Positions 45,181 through 53,383 of a stretch of DNA of 54,116 bases are shown here, piece by piece; the first letter of the stretch is position 1; the number at the start of each line of letters is the position of its first letter. This stretch comes from Chitinophagaceae bacterium (lineage in GTDB: Bacteria; Bacteroidota; Bacteroidia; Chitinophagales; Chitinophagaceae): NCBI GenBank assembly GCA_020847395.1, contig JADLCD010000101.1, positions 1-54,116 on the forward strand. The letters run 5' to 3'. Under the pieces are notes generated by a model. The model had not been told where the DNA came from, made no database searches, and saw nothing but the letters and a program-made list of their open reading frames with translations. Position numbers and translations under genes: made by a program.

Positions 45181-46578
45181 ATGAATAAAAAACTGCTTTG
45201 GATTATTATTATACTGGCTGCTTTGGTAATATTATTGATCAGCTTAAAAAAAGCAGGGGTCATTGGTAAGGAAGAAGGTACTAAAGTATCTGCTGAAAAA
45301 GTACTGCGCCGTAATATTACGGAAATAGTAACGGCGAGTGGAAAAGTATATCCTGAGATAGAAGTAAAAATAAGCCCCGACGTTTCGGGTGAGATTACCG
45401 AATTGAATGTTGAAGAAGGAGATAGCGTGAGGAAAGGCCAGATACTTGCCAGGATATATGCCGATATATACGCTACCCAACGCGATCAGGCTGCTGCACA
45501 GGTTGCAGGACAACAGTCTATGGTTGCAAACTCACAGGCACAATTAGAAGCGTTGAAGTCAGCGCTTGACCTTGCAAAAACAACATTTACCAGGCAGGAA
45601 CAATTATTAAAGGATAAAGTAATTTCCAAAGCGGAATTTGAGCAGGCACAAAATACACTTAATAGCGCCCAGGCAAATTACAATGCAGCTTTGCAAAGTA
45701 TCCGCAGCAACCAGGCGCAGGTAAAAAGTGCAACAGCTAATCTTTCAAAGGCAAATAAAGATTTAAGCAGAACCGCATTATTATCTCCAATGACGGGTGT
45801 AGTATCGCTGCTGAATGTAAAAAAGGGAGAAAGAGTTGTAGGTAACTCAATGATGGCGGGCACAGAAATGATGCGTGTTGCAGATATAAGCATATTTGAA
45901 ATAAGAGTGGAGGTTGGCGAAAATGATGTGCAGAAAATAAATATTGGCGATACCTCTATTATAGAGGTTGATGCATATAATAACAGGAAGTTTAAAGGAC
46001 TGGTTACGCAAATAGCCAGCAGCCAGAAAGGCGCGGCTACGCAAACATCTTCATCGCTTACCAGCAGCACAGATGTAACCAATTATGAAGTACGTATTCG
46101 TATTCTACGGGATTCTTATGCTGATTTGATTGATCCTTCCAAACCAAAGAAATTTCCATTCAGGCCGGGTATGAGCGCCAGCGCAGATATACAAACCAGG
46201 ACGCACAATAATGTTTTATCGGTACCTATCAATGCGGTTACTACCCGCGATAAAAACGATACTGCCGCCAACAAAACAAAAACAGTTACGGCAAAAAAAG
46301 AAACAACAAATGTTGATGATAATCAGGCTGGCTCAAATTCATCAGGCACAAATGATGATTTACTTGAAATTGTATTTGTGTTGCAGAAAGACAACACTGT
46401 AAAATTAAAACAGGTAAAAACCGGCATACAGGATATCAATAATATTGAAATAACAGAAGGCTTGCAGGAGGGAGATGAAGTGATTACCGGGCCATATACT
46501 ATTGTTAGTAAAACGCTCAAATCCGGCACCAAAGTAAAAGTTGTGCCGAAAGATCAATTGTTTGAGGTGAAGAATTAA
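45181..46578 (+). CDS. HlyD/MacA-type membrane fusion protein
   Basis: 465 residues with an uncleaved N-terminal membrane anchor (about 4-21, LLWIIIILAALVILLISL). Barrel-sandwich hybrid: EVKISPDVSGEITELNVEEG with lipoyl half-motif GDSVRKGQILARIYAD, a long alpha-hairpin (about 100-195), then LLSPMTGVVSLLNVKKGERV. Beta-barrel and membrane-proximal domains follow; a Lys/Thr/Asn-rich low-complexity insert (about 360-390) interrupts the last part. MacA-like adaptors usually pair with a MacB ABC permease, which is absent downstream. It shares an operon with the TolC-type gene 27 bp upstream. Confidence 0.92.
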   Translation: MNKKLLWIIIILAALVILLISLKKAGVIGKEEGTKVSAEKVLRRNITEIVTASGKVYPEIEVKISPDVSGEITELNVEEGDSVRKGQILARIYADIYATQRDQAAAQVAGQQSMVANSQAQLEALKSALDLAKTTFTRQEQLLKDKVISKAEFEQAQNTLNSAQANYNAALQSIRSNQAQVKSATANLSKANKDLSRTALLSPMTGVVSLLNVKKGERVVGNSMMAGTEMMRVADISIFEIRVEVGENDVQKINIGDTSIIEVDAYNNRKFKGLVTQIASSQKGAATQTSSSLTSSTDVTNYEVRIRILRDSYADLIDPSKPKKFPFRPGMSASADIQTRTHNNVLSVPINAVTTRDKNDTAANKTKTVTAKKETTNVDDNQAGSNSSGTNDDLLEIVFVLQKDNTVKLKQVKTGIQDINNIEITEGLQEGDEVITGPYTIVSKTLKSGTKVKVVPKDQLFEVKN

Positions 46579-46582
46579 GGAA

Positions 46583-46638
46583 GGTTTGTAGTTAGCGGTT
46601 TGTAGTTTAATAGTTGCTTTCAACCATAAACTACAAAC
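46583..46638. repeat. GTTTGTAGTT direct and inverted repeats upstream of gpsA
   Basis: Two direct copies of GGTTTGTAGTT (46583 and 46597), the second forming a perfect 12-bp inverted repeat GTTTGTAGTTTA/TAAACTACAAAC (46598-46609 and 46627-46638). It lies between the adaptor gene and gpsA and could act as a transcription-attenuating hairpin. It resembles simple intergenic repeats seen in this phylum (recollection, not a search). Confidence 0.5.
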
Positions 46639-46656
46639 TATAAACTAAAAATATTT

Positions 46657-47691
46657 ATGCAGTTTGGTATAATAGGTAGCGGTAGCTGGGGCACAGCCCT
46701 GGCAAAAATGCTTACGGATAATGGCATACCTGTTAACTGGTGTGTAAGGGGAGATGAAACGCTTCAGCATATATTAAAAAGACATCATAATCCCAATTAC
46801 CTAACTTCTGTTTCGTTTGATACAAATCTTTTATTATTAACTACGAATGCTGCCGATACTATCCGGCAATCTGATCATTTAGTAGTAGTAACGCCTTCCG
46901 CTTTTGTAGCACAACAGTTTAGTGGAATTAATGCGAAGGATCTTGAAGGAAAGAAAATCATATCTGCCGTTAAGGGGATGCTTCCGCAGCATAACCAATT
47001 ATTGAATGATTACCTGGAATCAGAATACAATTTCAGTATAGATAATTATTTTACCATTATGGGTCCCTGTCATGCGGAAGAAGTAGCTGCGGAACGCTTA
47101 TCCTATCTAACCTTTTCAGGCACGAATGCCGATGCAACCGAAAACATAGCGACTTATTTTTCTACAGCATACATCAATACTATTATTAACACGGATATTA
47201 TCGGCGTGCAATATGCGGCGATACTGAAAAATATATACGCGGTGGCTTCGGGTATAGCACACGGCAAAGGCTATGGCGATAATTTTTTAAGTGTACTTAT
47301 CGCCAACTGCGCAGATGAAATGGCGCAGTTTTTAAAAAAAGTAGGTATTCGCAATATAGATGTAGGCACACACACTATAGATAAAACGCATCACAAAAAA
47401 TCGCCTAATTATGCGGCTTCTGTTTACCTTGGTGATTTGCTGGTAACCTGCTACTCACTCTTCAGCCGCAACAGAACCTTTGGCAATATGATAGGCAAAG
47501 GTCATTCGGTACAATCAGCCCAGCTCGAAATGAATATGGTAGCCGAAGGATATAATGCCAGCAAAAGCATTTATAATATTAATAAGGAAGTAAAAGCAGA
47601 TATGCCGATAGCAAAAGCTGTATATGAAATACTCTGGGAAAAACTGCCCGTAGCTGTGGGATTGAAGAGGATGGAGGAATGCCTGATTTAG
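46657..47691 (+). CDS. gpsA: NAD(P)H-dependent glycerol-3-phosphate dehydrogenase
   Basis: 344 residues. N-terminal Rossmann domain with GIIGSGSWGTALAKMLTDNG, then the conserved ISAVKGM and IMGPCHAEEVA. The catalytic lysine is in QYAAILKNIYAVASGIAHGK, with GYGDNFLS after it and RNRTFGNMIGKG holding the substrate-phosphate and cofactor-binding residues. It reduces dihydroxyacetone phosphate to sn-glycerol 3-phosphate for phospholipid synthesis in the cytoplasm. It stands after a hairpin-forming repeat; no terminator was seen downstream, only short GGTGAAGGG-type repeats. Confidence 0.96.
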   Translation: MQFGIIGSGSWGTALAKMLTDNGIPVNWCVRGDETLQHILKRHHNPNYLTSVSFDTNLLLLTTNAADTIRQSDHLVVVTPSAFVAQQFSGINAKDLEGKKIISAVKGMLPQHNQLLNDYLESEYNFSIDNYFTIMGPCHAEEVAAERLSYLTFSGTNADATENIATYFSTAYINTIINTDIIGVQYAAILKNIYAVASGIAHGKGYGDNFLSVLIANCADEMAQFLKKVGIRNIDVGTHTIDKTHHKKSPNYAASVYLGDLLVTCYSLFSRNRTFGNMIGKGHSVQSAQLEMNMVAEGYNASKSIYNINKEVKADMPIAKAVYEILWEKLPVAVGLKRMEECLI

Positions 47692-47735
47692 GGTAAAGGT
47701 GGAAGGTATAGGGTGAAGGGTGGAAAAGAACATAG
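47692..47735. repeat. Short GGTGGAAGG-type purine-rich repeat
   Basis: Immediately after the gpsA stop: imperfect tandem units of the form GGTGGAAGG/GGTGAAGGG. Low-complexity intergenic repeat; no function apparent. The remaining 140 bp to the next gene are AT-rich with no recognisable signal. Confidence 0.45.
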
Positions 47736-47875
47736 GTGCAGGCATTTTTCATTACAGCTTTGATAAAATAGTATGAGATAAGCGCTAATAGCAAATACTT
47801 TTTAGCAGCCTATTCAAATAATTTATAACTTAAAGCGTTAAAACATTTTGAATTCACCATCCTCAAAATAACGCT

Positions 47876-49132
47876 ATGCATAATTGCATCTCATTCACGC
47901 CCACTATTCAAAAAAATCTCAGTTCAAAAAACAATATTGCCAAATGGAATGAAACGCTTGATAGCTATGATAACAAAGACTATCGCCAGGCTATCTATAA
48001 CCTGTTTGACTATATTGACGAAGACATCCTGAAACATTACGCCAATGCCGACAGAAGCCAGATTGTAATTCCGCAGGGATCAGCGGTTGTAATTGTTGAT
48101 ATTGGTGCAGATACTATTTCTATTAAAACGCCTTTTGTAAAATTACCGGCAGATAAGCAATTGCCTATCCTGCGCAAGTGCACCGAGCTTAATTTCGGTT
48201 CAATGTCTCTGCCGCAAATTTTTCTTGAAGGCGATACGCTTTCACTAAGCTATTCAATGCCTGTTGAATTATGCGAGCCATACAAATTATATGACACTCT
48301 TAGGGATATGGCCACCAATGCGGATAAATATGACGATGAGTTTGTAAGCAAATTTGGCGCTACAAGAATAATGGATCCGCAAATATCGCATTACCCTGAT
48401 GAGCAATTACAGGAAATTCAAACAAATGTAATTGCCATTGCTGATGAAGCATTGAAGTATGCAGCTTATTATGAGAGCAAAAGAGATTTGCTGACCGCAG
48501 GTGACTCACTGTTCATAGGTATTAACCGTATAAAATATTATGCTGACCCTACAGGCGTACTCAATAATAAATTGAGTGATGCCATCAGTAGTTTTTATAA
48601 CCGGAGCAATGATATCAATGCGAAAATAAAAACCATGCGCGGAGCGCTTGAGGCAGTTAAAAATTTAACCCTTGCCGAAAGTAAAGATGCGTTTTGCATA
48701 ACATACCAGCTTATTCCGCTAAAGAGCAATGCCAGCAGGGGTTATTTAAAAGACTGGATAGCGAAGCAGTATGAATATGCCGAATCGCTGGTTAACAAAG
48801 AAAATTATAGTATGGCAGCCATGTATAATTTGTACACCCTGTATGTTATACTTGCTGATTTTAATATAGATGAGAACAGCAGTAAAGCCATTGAGTACAG
48901 TCTTAAAAAAGCTGCTGATAAACCCTGGGCAGAAGCGGCGCCGATACTATTAAAGGCAATGAAATTCTTTTACCTGAATGAGCAGGAAGTGTTTGACATG
49001 GAAGAAGCAGAAAGCGTTGCGACAGAAACGCCTGCATTCGATACCGAAGCGTATATGAAAGGTATTAACGGTATAGTGGATCAGTATAAATCCATGATCG
49101 GGAATTTTATGAAAGGATTCGCTAAAAATTAA
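47876..49132 (+). CDS. Cytoplasmic protein with YbjN/secretion-chaperone-like domain, unknown function
   Basis: 418 residues, no signal peptide or membrane segment. After a short helical start, residues about 60-165 form an alpha/beta domain with VVIVDIGADTISIKTPFVKL, a Pro-Ile-Leu-Arg helix, FLEGDTLSLSYSMPVEL and a helix ending MATNADKYDDEFVSKFGA. This matches the YbjN-like fold, related to type III secretion chaperones, and aligns with the C-terminus of the protease encoded next door. Residues 165-418 are mostly helical, with a Glu/Ala-rich stretch and an amphipathic C-terminal helix (VDQYKSMIGNFMKGFAKN). No enzyme motif. The protease gene begins 10 bp after the stop, so the two almost surely act together. 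Confidence 0.75.
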   Translation: MHNCISFTPTIQKNLSSKNNIAKWNETLDSYDNKDYRQAIYNLFDYIDEDILKHYANADRSQIVIPQGSAVVIVDIGADTISIKTPFVKLPADKQLPILRKCTELNFGSMSLPQIFLEGDTLSLSYSMPVELCEPYKLYDTLRDMATNADKYDDEFVSKFGATRIMDPQISHYPDEQLQEIQTNVIAIADEALKYAAYYESKRDLLTAGDSLFIGINRIKYYADPTGVLNNKLSDAISSFYNRSNDINAKIKTMRGALEAVKNLTLAESKDAFCITYQLIPLKSNASRGYLKDWIAKQYEYAESLVNKENYSMAAMYNLYTLYVILADFNIDENSSKAIEYSLKKAADKPWAEAAPILLKAMKFFYLNEQEVFDMEEAESVATETPAFDTEAYMKGINGIVDQYKSMIGNFMKGFAKN

Positions 49133-49142
49133 AATCAATTGT

Positions 49143-50216
49143 ATGCAGGTATCACAACTCATCTTTAAAATAAATACATCCAACGGTTCAGGCTCTGCTT
49201 TTTATCTCAAACAATACAACCTCTTTGTTACTAATTTCCATGTGGTGCAGGGGAGCAAAACGGTTGCTGTAGAAAATAAAAATCATGACAGGTTTGTGGG
49301 GCACGTTGTAATGGTTGATGCCAATGAAGATATAGCGCTGGTAAAAACGGAGGCTGATTTCAGTGAATTATCAGAAGCCGGCTTTTCATCACTTTCAAAC
49401 CTTAACGTCCGCGATGAAGTGTATGTGTTAGGATTTCCTTACGGTATGCCTTATACAGAAACACAGGGTATTATTTCTTCGCCCCGCCAGCTAATGAATG
49501 GCAAGTATTATATACAAACGGATGCACCCGTAAACCCCGGCAACAGCGGTGGCCCGTTGGTAAATAAAGCAGGAGAAATTATTGGTATAACCACCAGCAA
49601 ATTCACCGAAGCAGATAATATGGGTTTTGCGGTTCCGGTTGATACATTATTGGAGATACTGGAAATTTACACAACGCAAACGCCAACGCAATACAGTGTG
49701 GTATGCCCGGGTTGTAAAACTGTGGCGGAAGATTCAAATGAATATTGCAATAACTGCGGCGGAACAATTGATACCACTTTATTTGAAGAAAAAGAACTTA
49801 GTGCATTTGCAAAGCTGGTAGAAGATGGTTTTATAAAACATGGCATAAACCCGGTGCTTGCCCGTACCGGCTACGAATACTGGAGCTTTCACAACGGAAG
49901 CTCGCTCGTTCGCATATTCATATACAACAGCAACTATGTATATGCTACTTCGCCCATTAATAAAATGATGAGCAAGAGCATGCCGGAGCTATTACGGTTT
50001 TTATTATCTCCCTCTCAGCAACCATATAAGCTGGGTGTTTATGATGGCGAAGTATTTCTTTCATACAGGGTTCATATCTCCGACCTGTTTAGTGAAAAAT
50101 ATGGGGAGCAGGAACTGGAACGCCTGATCAAGCTTTCTGAAAAGGCAGACGAAATGGATCATTACCTGCTGGAAAATTTTGGTTGTCCCTTATCCGCGGA
50201 AGCTAAAGTGGCATAA
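49143..50216 (+). CDS. Cytoplasmic trypsin-like serine protease with zinc ribbon and YbjN-like domain
   Basis: 357 residues without signal peptide. Residues 1-175 are a DegP/S1C-type trypsin domain with the full triad: His33 in LFVTNFHVVQG, Asp63 in NEDIALVKT and Ser135 in NPGNSGGPLV. No PDZ domain follows. Instead there is a four-cysteine zinc ribbon (Cys188/191 in CPGC, Cys202/205 in CNNC), then a 140-residue domain (about 216-350) with LVRIFIYNSNYVYATSPINK, GEVFLSYRVHISDLF and KADEMDHYLLENFGC. This last part has the same pattern as the YbjN-like domain of the upstream protein. Such proteases without export signals are often regulatory or conflict-related. Its stop lies in the left arm of the 50215-50413 inverted repeat. 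Confidence 0.85.
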   Translation: MQVSQLIFKINTSNGSGSAFYLKQYNLFVTNFHVVQGSKTVAVENKNHDRFVGHVVMVDANEDIALVKTEADFSELSEAGFSSLSNLNVRDEVYVLGFPYGMPYTETQGIISSPRQLMNGKYYIQTDAPVNPGNSGGPLVNKAGEIIGITTSKFTEADNMGFAVPVDTLLEILEIYTTQTPTQYSVVCPGCKTVAEDSNEYCNNCGGTIDTTLFEEKELSAFAKLVEDGFIKHGINPVLARTGYEYWSFHNGSSLVRIFIYNSNYVYATSPINKMMSKSMPELLRFLLSPSQQPYKLGVYDGEVFLSYRVHISDLFSEKYGEQELERLIKLSEKADEMDHYLLENFGCPLSAEAKVA

Positions 50217-50413
50217 CGTGAGTTTTGGGTGTAGCAAAACCAGTTTAAAAAGTATTATTTCACGCAAAGTGCGCTACGGAGCAAGGTGCGCAAAGAAGCA
50301 TTCGTTGCGAACACTGCCCCGCTGTGAACGCCGCGGGAAAAGTATTGATGAATATGAGAAAGAAAGTATAATAACTTGCTGATTATCCTTTTTTAGGATG
50401 CAAAACTCACGTT
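50215..50413. repeat. 199-bp element with 13-bp terminal inverted repeats
   Basis: AACGTGAGTTTTG at 50215-50227 and its exact reverse complement CAAAACTCACGTT at 50401-50413 bound a non-coding segment. The interior carries a TTTCACGCAAAG...GCGCAAAGAAG motif that I recall as a dispersed intergenic repeat in Bacteroidota. No transposase gene and no obvious target-site duplication. The left arm contains the last bases of the protease stop codon. MITE-like or REP-like element; a terminator role is possible. Confidence 0.65.
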
Positions 50414-50520
50414 GACTTAGCAAACGGCAGGTTAATCATAACACAGATTGGGTATACAGTTATTAAGCCTTTCTCTTTACGACCTATGCTGATACCGGCA
50501 CAGGTCGTAAAATTTTTATA
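50217..50520. other. 304-bp intergenic region before the dehydrogenase gene
   Basis: Holds most of the 199-bp inverted-repeat element (its left arm starts in the preceding stop codon) and then about 107 bp of leader containing the 10-bp inverted repeat at 50476-50511. No coding sequence or tRNA was found. Confidence 0.6.
50476..50511 (+). promoter_or_regulatory. Leader hairpin/operator just upstream of the dehydrogenase
   Basis: Perfect 10-bp arms TTTACGACCT (50476-50485) and AGGTCGTAAA (50502-50511) with a 16-nt spacer, followed by AATTTTTATAATG where the ATG is the start codon at 50521. It could be an operator, an attenuator or a structure controlling ribosome access. Arm length makes chance unlikely. 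Confidence 0.5.
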
Positions 50521-52779
50521 ATGAAACCATTACTCCCGTTTTTGCTCCTTTTATACCTGCTTTCAACTTACAGTTGCACTCAAAAAAGCATTGCAGATGT
50601 TCCGGAAAAACTGCCCGTTAAAATAGCGGTAAACCCTAATCCTTCAGGAACGCCTTTATCGCCTGAAGAAAGTATGAAAACCATTCATCTTCCCGAAGGT
50701 TACCGGCTTGAGCTGGTTGCAAGCGAACCCATGATACAGGAACCGGTTGCTATAGCCTGGGATGGTAACGGGGCAATGTACGTGGCGGAAATGAGAACCT
50801 ATATGCAGGATATAAATGCCACTAATGAAAATTTGCCCATAAGCAAAATTATAAGATTGGAGGATACCAATGGTGACGGGAAAATGGATAAGCATACCAT
50901 TTTTATAGATAGTCTTGTGCTTCCACGCATGATACTGGCATTGGACGACAGGCTGCTGGTAGCTGAAACTTATTCAAGCAATTTATATACTTACAGAGAT
51001 GCAAATAATGATGGTATAGCTGATGAAAAAGTGCAGCTATACCATAACGATATACCTGACACCCGTAATCTTGAGCATCAGCGCAGCGGCCTGGTTTGGA
51101 ACTTAGATAACTGGATATATACCAGCCGGCAGTTGCGCTATAAATGGACAGGTAAGGAGTTGATAGTAGATAGTCTTGTTGATGTGCCAAGCGGGCAATG
51201 GGGTTTGGGTAATGATGATTACGGCAGGCTGTTCCTTTCTTCTGCCGGTGGTGAAGTGGCGGCGTTGGGATTTCAGCAAATGCCTGCCTATGGTGAGCTC
51301 GATTTTGAAGAGCTGCAATATGAAGGAGATTTTCATACACCCTGGCCGATCATTGCAACGCCTGATATTGAGGGAGGAAAGAAAAGGTTGAAAGATGATA
51401 GTACGCTTAATCACTTCACCGCCACCTGCGGGCAAACTATTTTCCGCGGCGACAGGTTACCCCAAACCATGAAAGGAGATTTATTCATCTGTGAGCCAGT
51501 TGGAAGATTAATCAGGCGTGCAAAGGTGCTTACCAAAAATGGCGTGCGTGTAGTTAAGAATGCATATGATAAAATGGAATTCATTGCTTCAACAGATATG
51601 AACTTCAGGCCGGTGAATCTTGCCACAGGCCCGGATGGCTGCATGTATATAACGGATATGTATAGGGGCATTATACAGGAAGGCAACTGGACGGGGCCAT
51701 CATCGTATATACGTCCGCAGATTCAGCGCTTTGGTTTAGATAAGAATATTGGCAGGGGAAGAATTTACCGCATTGTGCATGAGTCTATACCGCCTGATAC
51801 CAGGAAACCTCAATTACTCAAAGCATCAGCAGAAGAACTGGTAAGCTATCTCAATCACCCCAATGGATGGTGGCGTGATAATGCGCAGAAATTGCTGATC
51901 GTTAGAAATGAACAATCCGTTATTCCGGCGCTTAAAAAAATGGCTTTGGGCGAACACAGTTTTATGGAGAAGCTGATGTTCTGGAAAAGCAACACTTCAT
52001 TACAGGGAAGGATACACGCATTATGGACGCTGGAAGGATTACATGCCATTGATAAACCATTGCTATCGGCAACCTTAAAAGATGATGCACCGGAAATAAG
52101 AAAAATGGGAATATGGTTGAGTGAGCCGCTGATAAAAACCAACGATCCCGATATCATGAACGCCATAGGCAAAATGGTGAACGATGCAGATACAGATGTA
52201 AAAACACAACTTGTTCAGTCCTTACGGTACAGCACAGGCGAAATAGCAAAACCTTTGCTGGAGGCAGTGATAAAAACAAATTCAGGTCATACCGGTATGG
52301 TATACCAGGCTGCACAGATTACCATTGGTCATCTTACAACATCACAACCCGTATTGGTAAAAACCGATGGATTAAGTGATGCTGATAAAGCGCTGGTATT
52401 AAAAGGTGCGGAAAATTTTAAATCGCTTTGTTCTTCCTGTCATGGTTCAGATGGCAAAGGCCTGAAATTTGGTGGCTCTGGTATGATTGCTCCGCCGCTT
52501 TCAGGTTCCCCCCGTGTTAATGGTGACCCGCGCAAACTGATACGCATTGTATTGAGCGGATTGAAAGGTCCGGTAGATGGTAAAGAATACCCGAGCATTA
52601 TGCCGCTAATGATGAATAGCGAAGACCAATGGCTTTCTGAAGTATTGAGTTATATACGCACTAATCTCAGTAATACCGGCGCACCTGTTCATATGGATGA
52701 TATTAAAAAAGTAAGGGATACCGTAGGTCGGCGCTGGGATCCCTGGACGCTGGAAGAGTTGGATGAGAAGGTGAAGTAG
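50521..52779 (+). CDS. Lipoprotein dehydrogenase-like beta-propeller with C-terminal cytochrome c
   Basis: 752 residues. Lipobox TYSC (Cys19), then a six-bladed propeller region (about 55-420) of the PVC-type/PQQ sugar-dehydrogenase-like family: EGYRLELVASEPMIQEPVAI, WDGNGAMYVAEMRTYMQD, DTNGDGKMDKHTIF and GPDGCMYITDMYRGIIQEG. A helical HEAT-like stretch follows (about 440-620), then a class I cytochrome c domain with heme motif CSSCH (about 637-641) and an axial Met in PSIMPLMM. Proteins of this type are thought to oxidise sugars or alcohols in the periplasm, but the substrate is not known. No terminator was recognised; the 3' side holds a 26-bp palindrome. Confidence 0.85.
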   Translation: MKPLLPFLLLLYLLSTYSCTQKSIADVPEKLPVKIAVNPNPSGTPLSPEESMKTIHLPEGYRLELVASEPMIQEPVAIAWDGNGAMYVAEMRTYMQDINATNENLPISKIIRLEDTNGDGKMDKHTIFIDSLVLPRMILALDDRLLVAETYSSNLYTYRDANNDGIADEKVQLYHNDIPDTRNLEHQRSGLVWNLDNWIYTSRQLRYKWTGKELIVDSLVDVPSGQWGLGNDDYGRLFLSSAGGEVAALGFQQMPAYGELDFEELQYEGDFHTPWPIIATPDIEGGKKRLKDDSTLNHFTATCGQTIFRGDRLPQTMKGDLFICEPVGRLIRRAKVLTKNGVRVVKNAYDKMEFIASTDMNFRPVNLATGPDGCMYITDMYRGIIQEGNWTGPSSYIRPQIQRFGLDKNIGRGRIYRIVHESIPPDTRKPQLLKASAEELVSYLNHPNGWWRDNAQKLLIVRNEQSVIPALKKMALGEHSFMEKLMFWKSNTSLQGRIHALWTLEGLHAIDKPLLSATLKDDAPEIRKMGIWLSEPLIKTNDPDIMNAIGKMVNDADTDVKTQLVQSLRYSTGEIAKPLLEAVIKTNSGHTGMVYQAAQITIGHLTTSQPVLVKTDGLSDADKALVLKGAENFKSLCSSCHGSDGKGLKFGGSGMIAPPLSGSPRVNGDPRKLIRIVLSGLKGPVDGKEYPSIMPLMMNSEDQWLSEVLSYIRTNLSNTGAPVHMDDIKKVRDTVGRRWDPWTLEELDEKVK

Positions 52780-52802
52780 TGTTAAGTTAATCGTGAAATG
52801 TC

Positions 52803-52828
52803 AGACTTGCCTGCCGGCAGGCAGGTCT
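52803..52828. repeat. CCTGCCGGCAGG palindromic repeat
   Basis: 26-nt near-perfect palindrome centred on GCCGGC, of the TGCCTGCCGGCAGGCAGG form I recall as a frequent dispersed repeat in Bacteroidota genomes. It lies 24 bp after the dehydrogenase stop and could terminate its transcript, although the T-run is lacking. Confidence 0.6.
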
Positions 52829-52991
52829 CACTAATATATGCGGCATAATAGCCTTACCACGACAGTAGTGTACGGCGCAAAACGATGAGTATATATTCCT
52901 TCCGTAATACTGATTATAAAACACAAAACCTTTGCCGTCACTGCGATACCGCCCACAGGTAGGTTTGAATTAAATGCATCTTATGGCGGTA

Positions 52992-53039
52992 GAAGCAGTC
53001 TCCTTTAAGAGACCTCGAAAGCTGAGATAGATTACTTGC
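52992..53039. repeat. GAAGCAGTCTC imperfect inverted repeat
   Basis: GAAGCAGTCTC (52992-53002) pairs imperfectly with GAGATAGATTACTTGC (53024-53039). It is related in sequence and layout to the inverted repeat at 54069-54109 on the other side of the ABC module. Confidence 0.45.
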
Positions 53040-53107
53040 TGCCTCTATGAGCGCAGAAAAGATTGTCCAGGTTTCCTGAAAACTATTTTTCTTAGTTTTA
53101 CTTACGA

Positions 53108-53383
53108 ATGAAATTATTGTTATTCCTTCAATATTATTACGATGTAAACAAGGTGAATTTTGTAGTATCGATTTCTTTATTCCTGCTTTTCAGGAACGCT
53201 CTTATGTTCTTATTAAGCTTCGCAGGTTTCGGGTTTATTATTTCGTATATCATCTATTATTATTTTCATAAAGCAGAATATTATTTCTATGCAAATGCGG
53301 GTTATTCAAAAAAGAAATTAATATTTCATACCATTATTGTCAATACTACAATTTCAACAATCATTTATTTACTGTTTAAATGA
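53108..53383 (+). CDS. Small membrane protein paired with ABC ATPase
   Basis: 91 residues with two or three hydrophobic segments (VSISLFLLFRNALMFLLSFA, FGFIISYIIYYYF, and TIIVNTTISTIIYLLF at the C-terminus) and many tyrosines and lysines between them (YYFYANAGYSKKKLIF). It is too short for a normal ABC permease but may be a permease-like subunit or accessory protein. Its stop overlaps the start of the ATPase gene (ATGA), implying tight co-translation. No family recognised; I recall similar small partners next to ABC ATPases in Bacteroidota. Confidence 0.75.
   Translation: MKLLLFLQYYYDVNKVNFVVSISLFLLFRNALMFLLSFAGFGFIISYIIYYYFHKAEYYFYANAGYSKKKLIFHTIIVNTTISTIIYLLFK

Larger units (their letters stand above)
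52780..53107. other. 328-bp intergenic region between the dehydrogenase and the ABC module
   Basis: Contains the CCTGCCGGCAGG palindrome at 52803-52828 and an imperfect inverted repeat at 52992-53039. No coding region or RNA gene was recognised. Confidence 0.5.

Noticed and set aside
50217-50520. Possible tRNA or small RNA gene in the intergenic region
   Set aside because: No cloverleaf, T-loop sequence or conserved RNA pattern could be found; the structure is explained by inverted repeats.
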